64,000 nucleotides of DNA from Lomentospora prolificans (GCA_029532625.1 JARFXM010000003.1:5082484-5146483); one strand, 5' to 3'; counted from the first letter of the stretch, positions 11,608 through 24,191 are shown. Program-made: numbers and translations. Notes: generated by a model not told the origin, from the letters alone.

Positions 11608-12299
11608 TTAATGTCGCTGCTCAGCCTCCGCCTTCTTATTCAATTCAAGTTCAACTCCGCGCTGTCTCGCCTTTCCTTCATCCTTTTGAATGGTCAGCCG
11701 TATTCAGTTAGTATACTAAGGATACGACAACTTACATGCTTCGCGGCATATCTCTGTTCCTCGGCGCGATCGCCCGTGAGAGCCGCCGTGGCACCACCAA
11801 CGGCACCTTGGACACGGTCGCCGATACCCTGACCCAAGTCGCTAAGTTGACCCTTGGCCTCACGGGCCTGGCCACGCTCGTTCTGTTCACGGCCACTTTG
11901 CCTCAAACTTTCATTGCCGAGCAAGTTGCCGGTCGCTTCCTTCACGCTACCCATCGTCTGGTCGTACTGGCCCTGGGTTCGGTCGGGGCTATCTCGAGCT
12001 ACACCACCGTCCGAACCGACAGAGAAGGGCCCAACCTTGGCGGCGGAGTGGGAGGCGGCATGCTGCGCATCCGCTGTGGACTTGGTCTGCTCGGCGTTGG
12101 CCTGAAGAGAGGAGAGACATATGTCAGTTTATCCAACTGAAGGGGAGGAGAGAGAATAGAATTGTTCCAACCAATGGGGTCGAGGTTAACTTACCTTGTC
12201 ACTTGCGCTTCCGGTAACCGCTGCAATACCGGACTGGATAGCTCCAGTGGCGGAGTTGACGTACGAGTTGAGGGTGGAAGTGTTGTTGTTATCCGACAT
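11608..12299 (-). CDS. CsbD-like stress protein (Hmp1-like, cruciform/mismatch DNA-binding annotation)
   Basis: A 181-residue hydrophilic protein. Exons on the minus strand are 12195-12299, 11736-12101 and 11608-11682 (546 nt), with introns 12102-12194 and 11683-11735; the last has a perfect TACTAAC branch site. The centre has the CsbD pattern GSVKEATGNLLGNESLR followed by a Gln/Gly/Arg-rich repeat-like segment. Fungal relatives are annotated after Ustilago Hmp1, a mismatched base pair and cruciform DNA recognition protein. Bacterial CsbD is a general stress protein. Small size, high charge and an Ala/Gly-rich composition fit. A CRE-type palindrome lies 179 bp upstream of the start. Confidence 0.85.
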
Positions 12300-12477
12300 G
12301 ATTGCGAAGGTTTGGGGTATAATGGAATTTTTTCCTGTTCCTTTTGTAAATATTTCGTATTATTTGTATAGGCAAAGAAATGAATGTTAAACTCGGCATT
12401 GATTCGTTATCATTATATATACTTTGCTGTCGTGAACGGCTCCAGTCGGGTTGTCTGAATATTAGCTGGCCATGACC

Positions 12478-12487
12478 ATGACGTCAT
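12478..12487. promoter_or_regulatory. CRE-type palindrome ATGACGTCAT upstream of the CsbD-like gene
   Basis: A perfect 10-bp palindrome about 180 bp before the start codon at 12299. In filamentous fungi such sites bind ATF/CREB-type bZIP stress regulators. Function here is inferred from motif and position. Confidence 0.45.
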
Positions 12488-14102
12488 CGCCGTGACATCA
12501 TTGCGGACGAGAGCGGCCGTTCATTCGACCTTGATTAAGCCATGCTAAACTCTAGAATCAAGGCACTGACCTCACTATTTTAGAACTTAACCGAAGATCG
12601 TGCTGACACATTTTTTATTGGAAGCAGAGGACGCTGACGTATTGAAGAACCTGCCCACTTTTCAAGGAACCCAGTGGCCGAATCGTTCTTTGTCAAAGGA
12701 TAGATGCTTCAGCTTATTAGTTAGTGCCCTCATCGTTCAGCAAATGCTGCGATATGTGCGGTAGCCATCTACCGTCATGTCTGGTTCTATTCGCAAGCGG
12801 TCAAATACTACGAAGCCAAATAACTGGACCTCGCCCAGAGGTATTTAGACCATGGTCAAACTTACTTCAATACGAGCTTTCTGGGACTCATGATCATACA
12901 GAGCAAATGTGGGATGGCTTTGGGATGGCTATCGTATACAAAGGGCGACTGTCTCGGTTTTTCTTTTGAAGATTTGGGGACGTATGGGCCATGATCGTGT
13001 CGTGGGATACTGGCTCTGCTACGGAGTGCCCTGTTCCATTGTTGTAGGAGTGGGAGACTGAGCTGTTGACTTTTCGAGAAACCATATGCCATCATGCCAA
13101 TTTCCTAATATATCAGGTTGCAGGATACTTTTGTTCACTCGAGTGTGTGGGATATAATTATTATTAATGGATACCGTAGTTAGGATTCGCTCGATGAAGA
13201 TCACACCCATGAGTATCCTTAGGTAAAAGTATTGCTTGCCCTGGAAGGAGACATGTTCACGCATATTTGACTCGGTGCGCGATCGAAAGGCTCTGTAGTA
13301 TAGCCCGATGAAGGGTTCCTGCGCTTACTATCAGCGCTCTCGTTCGATATTACTAGTCTACATTTCGCGCAAACTCACTACTACGCTCCCGATCATCCCC
13401 GTAAGTAAAGACGAATCGACGACCTTTCCTGCTACTCGTGGAGGTTGGCTCCCCCGCACTAGATCCACGTCAAAGATCACAGGACAAGAACTCTTCGTCA
13501 CTTTGCGTCCCTTCGAAGTCACAGAAGTCGGCCGAAAGCCATCAACCGGCGCGGTGTACCTTTGGATCTGTGACGGAGCCACTATTTGGCCAAAGTTATA
13601 CTCCCAGAGAGGAGAGACACGCAGGTTCTACTTTGCCATCTGGGATGGCGGAGTAGGTGATGCATAATAGCGCATGTAAGAAACCGCTGCACAGCTTTTA
13701 TTCACGTGACTCGGCATGTCGGGACAGTGGGAGATGTCGCCGGCGGTTTACGGATCACGTATAATACTATAATAGCCAGGGGTTATCAATCTATTAGTCA
13801 AGGATTGCTGCATCAAATACCAGGAAACGTGCAGATGTTGGGCAGCGTCAACTTCTTTCAGAATGAACAGAGGAGTGGAGTGTGCATCTCTTCCCGAGAA
13901 TCCATAAGCTCGGAACCCAAGGGTGAGGTCCTTCCTCCTGCCTGGGTGTCCTTCCTTTCCTTGGCTTACATTTCGCATTCTTGGCTGAGATGGTTCTTTC
14001 TGCTCGATTGCCGAAGATCGTTCCTGTCGAGAATGGCGGTTTTGTCGCTCAAGGGTTAGCGGGCCTTTCCTAGGAAAAAGTGGGGGTGTGGTACCAATTA
14101 TC

Positions 14103-14111
14103 TTATCAGAT
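14103..14111 (-). promoter_or_regulatory. ATCTGATAA, iron-responsive GATA-factor consensus
   Basis: On the minus strand this matches exactly the ATCWGATAA site described for SreA/SRE/Fep1-type GATA repressors of fungal iron uptake. It sits in a cluster with flanking TTATC repeats (14096-14116), about 1.26 kb upstream of the siderophore transporter start. A second near-match, ATCTGATAG, is at 14267-14275. Confidence 0.45.
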
Positions 14112-15369
14112 TATCAAAGGGACTGCGGGCCCCATCATTCGCTGCTCCCCATCGTGAAGTGGGGGTGCTTGCCTTGCATCCAGCCACAACCATTCGCGCA
14201 GGAAATTAGAGGCATGGAGCCAGCCAGAAAATTTTTCGTTTGATCAGATTAGATCCATCCCTGATCATCTGATAGCTCCGACCATCGGCTCTCATCATCT
14301 GGCGTCAAACAAGCTTTTTTAATCTGCATCAAATGCGTCGGGAAAAGCCTTCGGGGTACCTTCGGTCAATAAGTCGTTTTGGTATGTCCGTCCCCCACAA
14401 ACGCGCGTAGAGGAAAGTGATATTGGGGTTAGCCAGGCGCTGGCCGGTTCATTGTGCTGGCTCTTTCCTTCTCGGCTACTGTCTTCCAGGGCGAAAAATG
14501 CATGTTACCTAGGCCTGGAGCTACGGCGTGCCAACATCGACACCACTCGCACCCCAGCACCCACCTTGCTGCAGATCAGGAGAATGCGATGAAGCCCAAA
14601 GTCGGGGCCGCCTCGATCCCCACTGGTCTTGAGGCCTCGCCTCCTACGCCGCCTACCAAGTCGAGATATCTGTGGGTGGCATGGTTTGGTACACCCTTTT
14701 CGTAGTTGCGCCCTCAACGCCCTAGCGAGTACTGCCAGGGTCCCTGGCTCGCTATTCCTAAGGACCTGAAACTGTAGAAAAACCAACCAAGCAAGTGAAT
14801 GATTTCGCGCACGACACAATTCATAGATGGCTGTCACGGACGAGCCAAAATTCCCGTCACCGAGATGCTTGCATTTAGACCCTGAAAGTGCGGAAATACG
14901 TCTTGCGCGTCAGGATTGATATGATTTGACTCGAAGTCATGCAGGAGATGGGAGCATGCTGCATTAGCAGCACCTAACGTAGCATTGGGAGCCAGGCCTT
15001 ATCCGTTACGCAATCCGTTCTTAGCACCCGAGGGCACGCACGACAACCAAAGCACAACGGACGAAATCCTCACTGGCCAACCCCGTTTTGGTGGGTCAGA
15101 ATGTCGCGTTGCTGGCAAGTGGCTCTGAATCATTCCCTTCTGGGAAACCCTGCCGTGGGGAGCCCGTTTCCCGGGTAGAGCGGCGAAATACCCAGGGAAG
15201 GAAAAATTGGGTCGGAGCGGGAACGGCCAACCTTTGGATACTGCTGCGTATATTAGGGCTGCGACCTCGCAGCGCCAGGCCACCCGCCTTCCTCTGTTAT
15301 CGTTGTGGCCCGTCTCCTCACCTTTCCCCCAACCCTCTAGCTTTGATATTAATGAAGAACTTTTGAACA

Positions 15370-17267
15370 ATGGTCTTGAAGTTTCGTGGTCTTATTGGCC
15401 CCAAGCTCGCGGGTAGCGACAAGCCAGAGATTGCAGACAGGCAGACCGACGCCGAAGGACATGCGACCGGCATACACGGCGAAAAGCATGCTGATCAATC
15501 TGTAACCGCCGCCGATGGATCAGACAACTCGATCAACGAGAAGCGTGAGCTCCAATTTGGTGTCCAAGCTGCCGAAGCTACGCTTCAGGTCTGGACGAGG
15601 AACCACTTGATCGCAGCCTACCTCTTGTGAGTTAATAGTCTTGTGCCATGTCGTTTACATCATCGAGAGGGCACTGAATGCCCGAGGGCTAACGTGGACC
15701 GCATCTTAGTATCTGGCTCATCAATTTTCTCAACGCCTTCTCGTCCGGTGTAGCCGGTACTCTTACCACCTACGTAACCAGTGACTTCGGTGCACACTCG
15801 CTCCTTTCAACCACGAGTATCATCTCCGGCCTCATTCCCGGTCTGACCAAACTTGCGTATGCCAAGTTCATCGACAACTTTGGACGACCTCAGGGTTTCA
15901 CTCTTGCCGTCGGCTCCATGACCCTCGGGCTCATCATGATGGCCGCGTGTAAGAACGTTGAAACTTATGCGGCTGCCACAGTCTTTTACTATACTGGATA
16001 TTCCTGGCTCGACTTCACCATTACCATCTTTATCGCCGATACCTCGAAGTTGAGGAATCGAGCTTTCATGATCGCATATGCTGCGTCTCCCTGGCTCATC
16101 ACAGTATGGATCTACGGCTTGGCTTGCGAGAGGATCATTGCTCCTGGAGGCATCGGCTGGCGTTGGGCGTATGGCATCTTCGCCATCATCATGCCCGTCG
16201 TTTGTACTCCTCTGTGGTTCCTCTTCTACTGGAACCAACGCAGGGCCATCAAGCAGGGACTCGTCCAGGTTAAGCCTCACGGCCGTGGCCCTCTCGCCAA
16301 CCTCCTCTTTTACGCCAGGGAGTTTGACCTCGTCGGCATCATCCTGGCGGCCGCGGGCATTGGCTTGTTCCTTCTATCCTTCAGTTTGTTCTCTTACCAG
16401 AAGAACCAGTGGAAGTCACCCTTGATTATTTGCTTCATCATCTTTGGTGGTCTCCTCATCATTGCATTCGTAATCTGGGAAAAGTTCTTTGCCCCCATCA
16501 CCTTCATCCCTTGGCGTCTGATTAAGAACAGGACCGTCTTTTTCACCTACACTATGATGGCCTCCCTTTACACTGCGTGGTACCTTTGGGACAATTACTT
16601 CTACTCGGTGCTCATTGTCCTATTTAACACCGATGTGCAAAGCGCCACCTACATGATGAATGTGTACACCGTTGGCAGCACTTTCTGGTCTCTTTTGTTT
16701 GGTGTGTTCATTCGCTACAACGGTCGCCTCAAATGGCCCGCTGTGTTCTTCGGCGTTCCCATGACAATTCTCGGCGTCGGTCTCATGATCCACTTCCGTC
16801 AGCCCGACGTCAACATCGGATACGTCGTCATGTGTCTTATCTTCATCGCTTTTGGAGGTGGTACCTTGGTCATTTGCGAACAGATGACCGTCATGGCTGT
16901 CTCCAAGCACCAGGATATCCCCGCCATCCTCGCCATGGAAGGAATGGTCGCCTCCATGGGACAGAGTATCGGTTCTACGGTCGCCGCTGCCATGTGGACT
17001 GGCATCTTCCCCAAGAAGCTAGCCAAGTATCTTCCTGCCGAGGCTCAAGGCGACGCGGCCCTTATCTACAGCAGCATTGATGTCCAGACATCCTACCCCG
17101 TTGGATCACCTACTCGCGACGGCATCAATCAAGCCTACGGTGCCACCCAGAAGCTGATGCTGATTGCTGCCACCTCGCTATATAGTATCACATGGGCCAG
17201 CACCTTCATGTGGGAGAGCATCAACGTCAAGACCATTGAGCAGTTTAAGGGTGCTGTCATGTGGTAA
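15370..17267 (+). CDS. MFS siderophore-iron transporter (Sit/Mir type)
   Basis: A 604-residue plasma-membrane transporter of the siderophore-iron branch of the MFS (14 predicted helices), importing ferric siderophores by proton symport. Exons are 15370-15626 and 15710-17267; the 83-bp intron has a GCTAACG branch site. Family marks include a long hydrophilic N-terminus (about 80 residues), IWLINFLNAFSSG in helix 1, the stretch GIGWRWAYGIFAI after helix 5, and FIPWRLIKNRTVFF before helix 9. The protein is full length with no disruption. Two GATA-type iron sites occur in the upstream region. The siderophore specificity is unknown. Confidence 0.9.
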
Positions 17268-17502
17268 CGTGGGTTGTCCCTAGCGAGTTTCTATATCCGC
17301 ATTTTTCTTTCTTTATATTTAGCTGCAACTGATGGGTAGCGAACGGATTCGTGGAGAGTCGATAGCTAAAGTAGAGAAAATGACCTAGGCAATTCTCTAC
17401 AAATATCAAGTTCCCACACTTTGTCTCAGTAGCCTTGGTACGCGGAGGAGATGTGAGGAAACAATAATTCAGCTGCCGTACACGCCTGCTACGCTTCGGC
17501 CG

Positions 17503-18634
17503 CTAGCGTAGGCTGGCTTCACCCGCGTAGCATGAAACTGTGGGGGAAGTGCATTTGTAGACGGATGACAACATGACGTCTGCAACCGCGGGACCGAACC
17601 ACCAAATCCATTGATCTGTGTCAAGAAATTTTAAACTTTTGCTTCTGCTTCGTTTCTTTGTTCGAATCGTGCGCTAACCTGCCATATTTCGTCTTGCGAT
17701 GCCGTACGCAAAGCATCTGGCGGGATTCATCTGGGCTCCGGCGTACCCCGGAGCGATCCTACTCGTAGCAAATGAAATCAGGTCTAAGGACGACGCTACA
17801 AGCAATGGTCCCCAGTCGCGGACCAAACAACAGCGCCTGGCGCTGGTCAAGACCGACGCCGTAACCGAGAAAAAGTAGATCAAAACTCTCCAAGATTTCG
17901 TTGAGGAATGCCTGCCCCGCCGAGATCTCGATAGAATCGTAGAAGCAGCCATCGCCTTGAATACTATTATCCGATCAACTGCAGCTCGCAGTGACCGAAA
18001 GAATGAATTCAATCCGTACCTAACAGCGCTTTGTCGCCCGAAGATGCCCATCAATAGCCCACTAGCTAAAGCTGAACCAAGAAGTTGGCCACAGAGGTAG
18101 AAGAATCCTAAAGCCAGATATTCAGCAATACTTGCGAAATCAACATATTGAATCCATCCATACCTACCTCTAGCGGCCGGGCAAATGCCTGCTAATACAG
18201 CAGAAAGCGTGATAGTCGGGTTAAGATGACCTCCCATTGTTGCGACTGTGGCGTTGATAAACACTGAAAGCAGGACAATATTGGAGATGCCGATGTAAGC
18301 GCCGAGCTGGATAGTCTTGTAGCTTAATAGTGTAACCGTAATGACTCCAGACGTGTATACTAAACAACAGGTGCCGATAGCTTCAACCATCTATCACAAA
18401 AGTTTGTGAGTCTACGTCTGTTTTACGGTAGAGCTATCACCGGGGCCTTACTGCAGCTTTTGGGATATTGTCGTCGAGCCAGCCATCGGTCAAGTACTCA
18501 CCATTTCTGTATTACCATGCACAGGAGAGCGACGTCGCCGGCCTAGCTTTTGGGGCAAAGGAGCCCTCAAACTCGGCAATAATCGGGATGTCGATCTTCT
18601 TCACCGAATTGAGTGTTCCGTTATTGGACTCCAT
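17503..18634 (-). pseudogene. Aquaporin/aquaglyceroporin (MIP family) pseudogene
   Basis: Recognisable MIP protein with both pore motifs: GGHLNPT in the first half and GYAGAQMNPAR in the second. Exons can be traced from ATG at 18634 (exon 18452-18634), through 18390 downwards, to a last exon ending at TAG 17503-17505 (DQWIWWFGPAV). It is broken in at least two places. A TAA at 18512-18514 interrupts exon 1 between Trp and Tyr. Near 17810 one extra G in a GGGG run shifts the frame between FGPRLG and PLLVASSL. The junction around 17940-18000 also cannot be spliced in frame with a clean GT/AG pair. The TAA could come from CAA by a CpA-to-TpA change, the RIP-preferred context. Confidence 0.75.
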
Positions 18635-18725
18635 GTCAATATCAACCAAAAAATCCGAAGCGCGCTATTCAACTCGTAAATTCGTTTTTGTAAATACTTG
18701 GGAATGTGTTGCCCACAGACGTTTG

Positions 18726-18751
18726 TATATATATATATATATATATATATA
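18726..18751. repeat. (TA)13 microsatellite
   Basis: An uninterrupted TA dinucleotide run just upstream of the aquaporin pseudogene start. Confidence 0.9.
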
Positions 18752-19179
18752 AATGGGATACGAGGCGGATACTGCGGGGGAATAAGATATTCGCCTCCTC
18801 GAACTAAGCTTGCCATCGGCGGATGGCCGGCACCGTTGGCGTTAGGAGCAATGCTGACTCTACGATCTATACACCTGACATGATCGCTGACCGAGGCTAT
18901 ACGAATGGGTGATTTTCGGTGGCACACCAAGTCCAATAATACCCACGAGCCAGGACTTCGTGTTCTATCAGGCCCGATGGAGCGCCCGATACGGTTCTTC
19001 GATGGATGCACGAAAAGTGGGGTGTTTTTGGATGGATCAAGAAGGAGGTGTGTAGATTAAAAACCTTTCTAACCAGCTGGATGCGCGTCCCCAGCCCCTC
19101 TCTAGATCGACTCCAAGTGTGAGCTTGAGTATTCAGGCGCTAATTACGACACTTCCCATGGGTACGGAAAATGTCAGAA

Positions 19180-20640
19180 CTATGGTATGAGGCTGAAGAC
19201 CGAATATGTGACCGCGAGTCTGGCGGCAAGGTGGAAAGCGGTCTTGTGACTTTGGCCGAGGTCAGAGGTAAGAATATGCGGAAAGTAATAGACCTTGAAC
19301 AAGCATGTTAGTTTGCCCGGGGGGCTTATTCCACATCATTAATAAGTCACTTACCAGGCGGTTGATTCCACTCAGTTGTTGCATGATCTGGACACCTGCA
19401 TACCTAGTATTAGCTTTGTCGAGGAGGGCCAAGGTCGGGTTCACGCACAAATAGCTAAAAGGTATCGCCGACGAATCTTGAGAGGTCCGCTGCTGACTTA
19501 TACGTATTACTTCATTCTCATCGGGCCGTTTGCTTGTTTGACGGACAAGACTTGGTCGATCTCTGCCTTCTTATTCAGGACGACCGTGTCGTCCCTTAGG
19601 GTATCAGTGCCTTTCAGCTGCGCCAGATTATCAATGGCTTTGTGATGGTGGCCGTCTGTTGGAGACTCCACAGTAGCTATCACCGCTTCCTGATAACTGT
19701 TTTTCTTTACTAGAAAGTCTACTCCCTACGTTTAAGTAGCCGCCTGGGTGACTCCGGGATCATGACGAGGGCAACTTGGGCAATAATAGAGATGAGCTGG
19801 GCTGCGATTGGCTTTCTCCAGACGACCGGCTCATTGGCATAATACATGCCAATACTGCAGTATTAAGAAGTAGCCACGATAAAAAAGGCAATACAGCTAC
19901 CCTCGGCGGTAACTATTCGCCCGCGGGACTTTGCAAGACTGAGTTCGCTCATCCACAGCGGTGTAGTTGCCGTATTGAAGCCGTTTCCCTAGCCGCTACG
20001 TGTAACTTGTTAGGATCGGGCTGTCCGTACGCGAGACGCAGGATTGTAGTTAGCTAAGACTCACCAGACAATTCGACCGACAATCATTTGCGGCATGTGA
20101 GCAGCTGTAGCTTGAACGACTGCGCCGACTGCTATGAGAATAGCACTGATAAAACGACATTTACGTCTACCAAGCCTTTCCCCAACTAAAACGACGTTTA
20201 TGGCTCCAACGAAACAACCAATCCTGTCGAAGGAGTATATTAGATCAGATGGTAAGACTACCAGCTCAGATAGCGGAAAGGGTGGCTTACTCATAAATGG
20301 CGTTAATCGTGCCAAGCATACTGTTGGATGGGCTTGTCCATTTGATCTAGAAAATCCTGAAAAGTGTTGATGCCCTAGAACGCGGGTCAAAATCCGCACA
20401 AAGGACCCAACCCGTCCTAGGAACTCATGACGAGGACGCCTTGATCGTAGCCAAATAACAGAAAGCTAATGGCACCACAAGCCGAGGTAGTCCTCATCAA
20501 GGGTTTCCCTTGGCACCCAAACGCGTATCGCGCGCGCGTTGCGTTGAAATCCACATTGGCGATGCTCCGAGTAGGCTCCGAGAGGGCCTGGGCCGAGGCT
20601 CGGTTGACAACGGTGACGTTCTTGTAGAGAAGATATATAC
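19180..20640 (-). pseudogene. MFS sugar porter pseudogene
   Basis: Decayed gene whose pieces appear in the correct order on the minus strand: SFLLFGYDQGVL (about 20430-20470), GERLGRRKC with IGCFVGAINVVLVG (20061-20300), GLGNG-like GNGFNTATTPLW (about 19940), VALVMIPESPRR (about 19760), QLKGTDT and EIDQVL (about 19550-19640), QQLSGIN (about 19370), and YYFPHILTSDLG (about 19260). Several introns still have good splice sites. In-frame stops follow MRMK near 19505, lie between VATS and GMYY, and again near 19182. The C-terminal half of the transporter is not recognisable. It is not a copy of the intact transporter at 2648-4485. Confidence 0.75.
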
Positions 20641-20989
20641 TGGTAGGCGATGGAGATGCCTTCTAGTTTCTAAAGCCAGTGATAGCTCAGTTATCCAAGC
20701 ATAGACAGTCCTAACCAGGAGGCCAACCCTTCTCTGCAGGGATTACTAGGGGAAAGCATGTAGCAAGCTCTGGAGCTCGTCGGCAATTAATACTTGATTG
20801 GGTATAGTCGCCAAAAGTTCCTTGTATTCCCGAGATTTTAGTTCTCGCTGGGCGGTACGCTGGCGATATAGCTCACTTAGGCAAAGAAATTGTGATGTTC
20901 AGCGTGTTGGGTTGAGATGAAACTAAACTTGGTTAAGCTTGTCGGCTAGTCTCAAGTGGAGCAGTTGGAGGTATCCTCTCTCCACAGAT

Positions 20990-22212
20990 TGATAGTGAAG
21001 TATATGCTAAGAAGAAATGCGGAGAACCTGACCCCAGATCTTGTTCCGAGTCATCTTATAATGCTGGTGTAGCCTCTCCGACCTCTCCCTGAAATTTTGC
21101 GCGGCTCTTCTTGAGATGGTGCGTAATATACTCGGCGAGTTCTTAACCTTTTGAGACCCAGTTTCATCCTTCCCCCGAAGATCTCGTTTTGCGGACCCAT
21201 AGTGCAGCCGGGTGCTTGGATACGGCACCCGGGTAGAACATGGTGTTGGTCAGGGAAGGCTGTGTGGTGCCGTTTCCAGCGTTGAGCATAACTAAGCTCT
21301 CTGCGATATTTTCAAGGTCGGACATAGGCGGGGTCTCTCTCAGTTGGGACCGTTGGGAGGTTAGAGAAGAGGTCGGGCTCGGGAGGGGGGCTCTTCAGGC
21401 GCCTATGTGCGAGATATCGCTCCATGTCAGTAAATGTGTTGCCGCACTTTGTGTTGGTGGACCAGTCCAGCACTTTACTGAGCACAAGGTCATAGCAGAA
21501 GGGAGATAAGGGTCGATTAGAACGCTGTGAGCGGCACCTGTGTGGAAAGTGTGCATGGCATTGACTGTAGTAAGAGTGCCGGCGCTAGGCTTAGCAATGC
21601 AGTCATCGTTCCCTCGGTCTAGAGACCTGTAGGTTTGTGGCCAGAAGACGTTGGTAATAGCATCGTACGACAACTTATTGAGCCAAGGTCGGAGGTTGAT
21701 TCCCTCCGTCTGTTTTTATTACCGGGAAGGGGTCAGTGTCTGCAACGCGCTGCCCGCGAGAATTCCTCTCAAGCGCGTGCACCAGCTTCCCCATAATCTG
21801 CATCGCAACGCGGCTCCATTTCTGTAATCTTGCTGGGTGAGAATACATGGGCTAGATTCCTGCTATTTCTGTGTACCTCCTTGTCGGTAACGTCGGCCAT
21901 GGTTTGGATTTCGGCGGCTTGGTTGTTGTAGAAAGTATCTTTCCTGACAGTTGTTCCATGACCGTAGATGTCCTTGAAGGCCTGCGGGGTTTAAAACGAG
22001 ACGTGATCGGTCATGTGCCCTGTCTACCGCGATGAGCTTATTCCCATACCAGTTGTGGTGCATTTGCCATAGGGTTGTCAGAGCAGCTATGGAAGACATA
22101 GGATACATACTTTCGGAGGCCTTTCGGGTCCAAGAAATAGTAGGAAATAAGATAAACGAAGGCGGCAAAAAACACGCCTCCAGTAACAGGGCGACTGCTT
22201 GAGGTTAGACAT
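20990..22212 (-). pseudogene. Cytochrome P450 pseudogene, lacking the heme-binding end
   Basis: The minus strand reads, in order, a membrane anchor (GGVFFAAFVYLISYYFLDP), MHHNWYGNKLIAVDRAH, FKDIYGHGTTV, DKEVH and NLAHVFSPSKITEM, NLRPWLNKLSYDAITNVFW, and an I-helix-like NAGNGTTQPSLTNTM near 21260. These fit fungal P450s of the benzoate-hydroxylase-like type. The I-helix Asp/Glu normally before the TT pair is Gly here. Frame changes separate the blocks. No ExxR or FxxGxRxCxG heme motif is seen between 20640 and 21240, so the 3' third seems deleted or unrecognisable. Confidence 0.7.
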
Positions 22213-24191
22213 GTCTTCAGGAGACGGTGGTCAGGAGCGTAAAAGGGTAGCTAGCGAGACTTGCTTGCGTATGTTAATATATTTGGTGTCTTCAAAGAAG
22301 TTTCATCCATTTCGCAATTAAACGTAGCTTATAACCTCAGATCTGTCAATATTAGAGCCGGTGTATACTTAGACACTGCTTCAGGCATTACCTCGCGGCT
22401 TTCCATGTTACTTTTTATCCTATTTTTCTCCTTCTATTGCAACTATCGACTAACTTCTTGGTACATCTTCATAGTCCTAGCAAATGGCTGCTAGAGACCT
22501 CAATATCTCCAGGGACTATTTCGTCGCCGCGGGAGCTCTCCTTTGCTCTTCAATATTTCATTCACAAGCACAAATCTTTTTCCGCCACGGAGTTTTCGAG
22601 TCAGGCGTGGTTTGAAACACTATCCGGATGATTGATCAAGGTTATGGTGACTAAATCTAACAAGCTTTCATGAACACCAGGCCAGCACGCTTTCGTACGG
22701 TTTCTTACAAAAGACAATCACGCTCTGACGGCTCACCCCTTTACGATATGCAGCATCCTAATCAAGCCTAACAAGGGCCGTAGCAGAGATAAAAACGGAG
22801 CGACTTTATGCTTCTATATCGCTGCCAGGGGCGGCGTCACTGGTCTTATAAGAGCCGCAGCCTCCAAACCACCAAGACTAACCTTCCCGGTATTGATTCA
22901 TGGTCCGTGTGGAGGGCTCCTGATGAGGCATTTGGATTCCTGAACATTTTAGGTATGAATCGCCAGCCACAATTGAAGGCAAGTGTAACATTTCTAGCCA
23001 GCCAGCATCGGTTACCGCAATCTCAGATTCTTACGGTTTCCCCACTCTTCTCCGGCAACGGCTCTTTACTAGCTGAACATATAGTCCGCAAACCTCCGAG
23101 CGTCTTTTCATGAAAAGAAGTACGTCCCATGCCTCTTGTCCCGTCACCGTTGGAGGTATTATGGGGGATACACTTTGTGAATTGGGAGACGGACACCTCG
23201 ACACGTTATTTTGGGGTCGTTTACGACCTAGGCGTCTTGGCTTGGAGGAAAATTCCTCTCTCCAATTGAGCAAAGGATTTTCGGGCGACCAGAACATGGG
23301 ATAACGAGGGAGGATAGATTCAGATGCAAGCTGCTTAACCCAGAAGGCTTCTACCCGACCTATTATTACATGTACTCCGTCCTTATACTATGCTGTGACG
23401 TGAAGGGTTCCTCTATCTTCAATACTGGCAGCATGGCACCCCACTTTGAACCATTGGAGCGACTTGAAAGCACACGGCATGCCCTTGAGGGTAGAGGCCT
23501 TTGTACTTTGGGACAGCCCAGTCCCAAGCATTGCACACCTCGTTTGCGCGGAAACAAACAACACTGCACAACAGAGAGCATGAAGCCACAAATATGGGAG
23601 CATATATTGTCCCCTTCCTCGTTCCTAATCCAGCTTGCTAGCTTTTGGAAGTACCAACATAAGCCCAGCCTAAATTTGCTTCATTTGCCCTTTGTACTGG
23701 AGGTGATTGATGCATTAATATGGCGGGTTTCCGCCTTAATTAGAAGGTGAAGCAGCTTCGAAATGCGCTGATACCAGCGATTTGAAGAATCGCCACGAGT
23801 ATTCCAGCCAATCATAACAATGCTGCAGGATTGGCCAATCTCTGTGGCGGGCTTCACGATGAGCCCATGTGTGTAAGCACTAGGGTGCCGTGGCGGACTT
23901 CCGCCAATTTGGCTCCAAGTTTAGGAGTGGTCGATGAGCACCATTTCCAAGCAGAACAATCTTCTTACGAATCCAACCGCTAAGATTAGAAATATGAGCT
24001 TGTCTTGGAAGATGAGGCAAGGCTTCGGGCCCGAGATGGACTGGATCTGGATCTGGATCTCGGGAATTAAAAACGACGCAACCCTCGATTCAGTTGCGAC
24101 ATCTTTGATTCCCCAAGCCCGCATCCGTTTTACCACAGCTTAATCATCACATCACTTAACTGAAAGCAAAGCTAGCACCCCATCCCCTACT
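22213..24191. other. Intergenic region
   Basis: Nearly 2 kb with only short ORFs (for example 22808-23113, 23370-23750) that show no recognisable domain. A short GGATCT tandem repeat lies at about 24042-24060. I see no gene. Confidence 0.55.

Larger units (their letters stand above)
12300..15369. other. Long intergenic region before the siderophore transporter
   Basis: About 3.1 kb without a convincing gene. ORFs at 13308-13667, 13706-14059 and 14454-14837 have no recognisable domains. The region holds the CRE site and the GATA-type sites listed separately. Confidence 0.55.

Noticed and set aside
13308..14059. Two ORFs of about 120 codons in the long intergenic region
   Set aside because: No recognisable domain, no splice context and no protein-like composition.
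15807..16910. Minus-strand ORFs across the siderophore transporter
   Set aside because: Acidic shadows of a hydrophobic plus-strand membrane protein.
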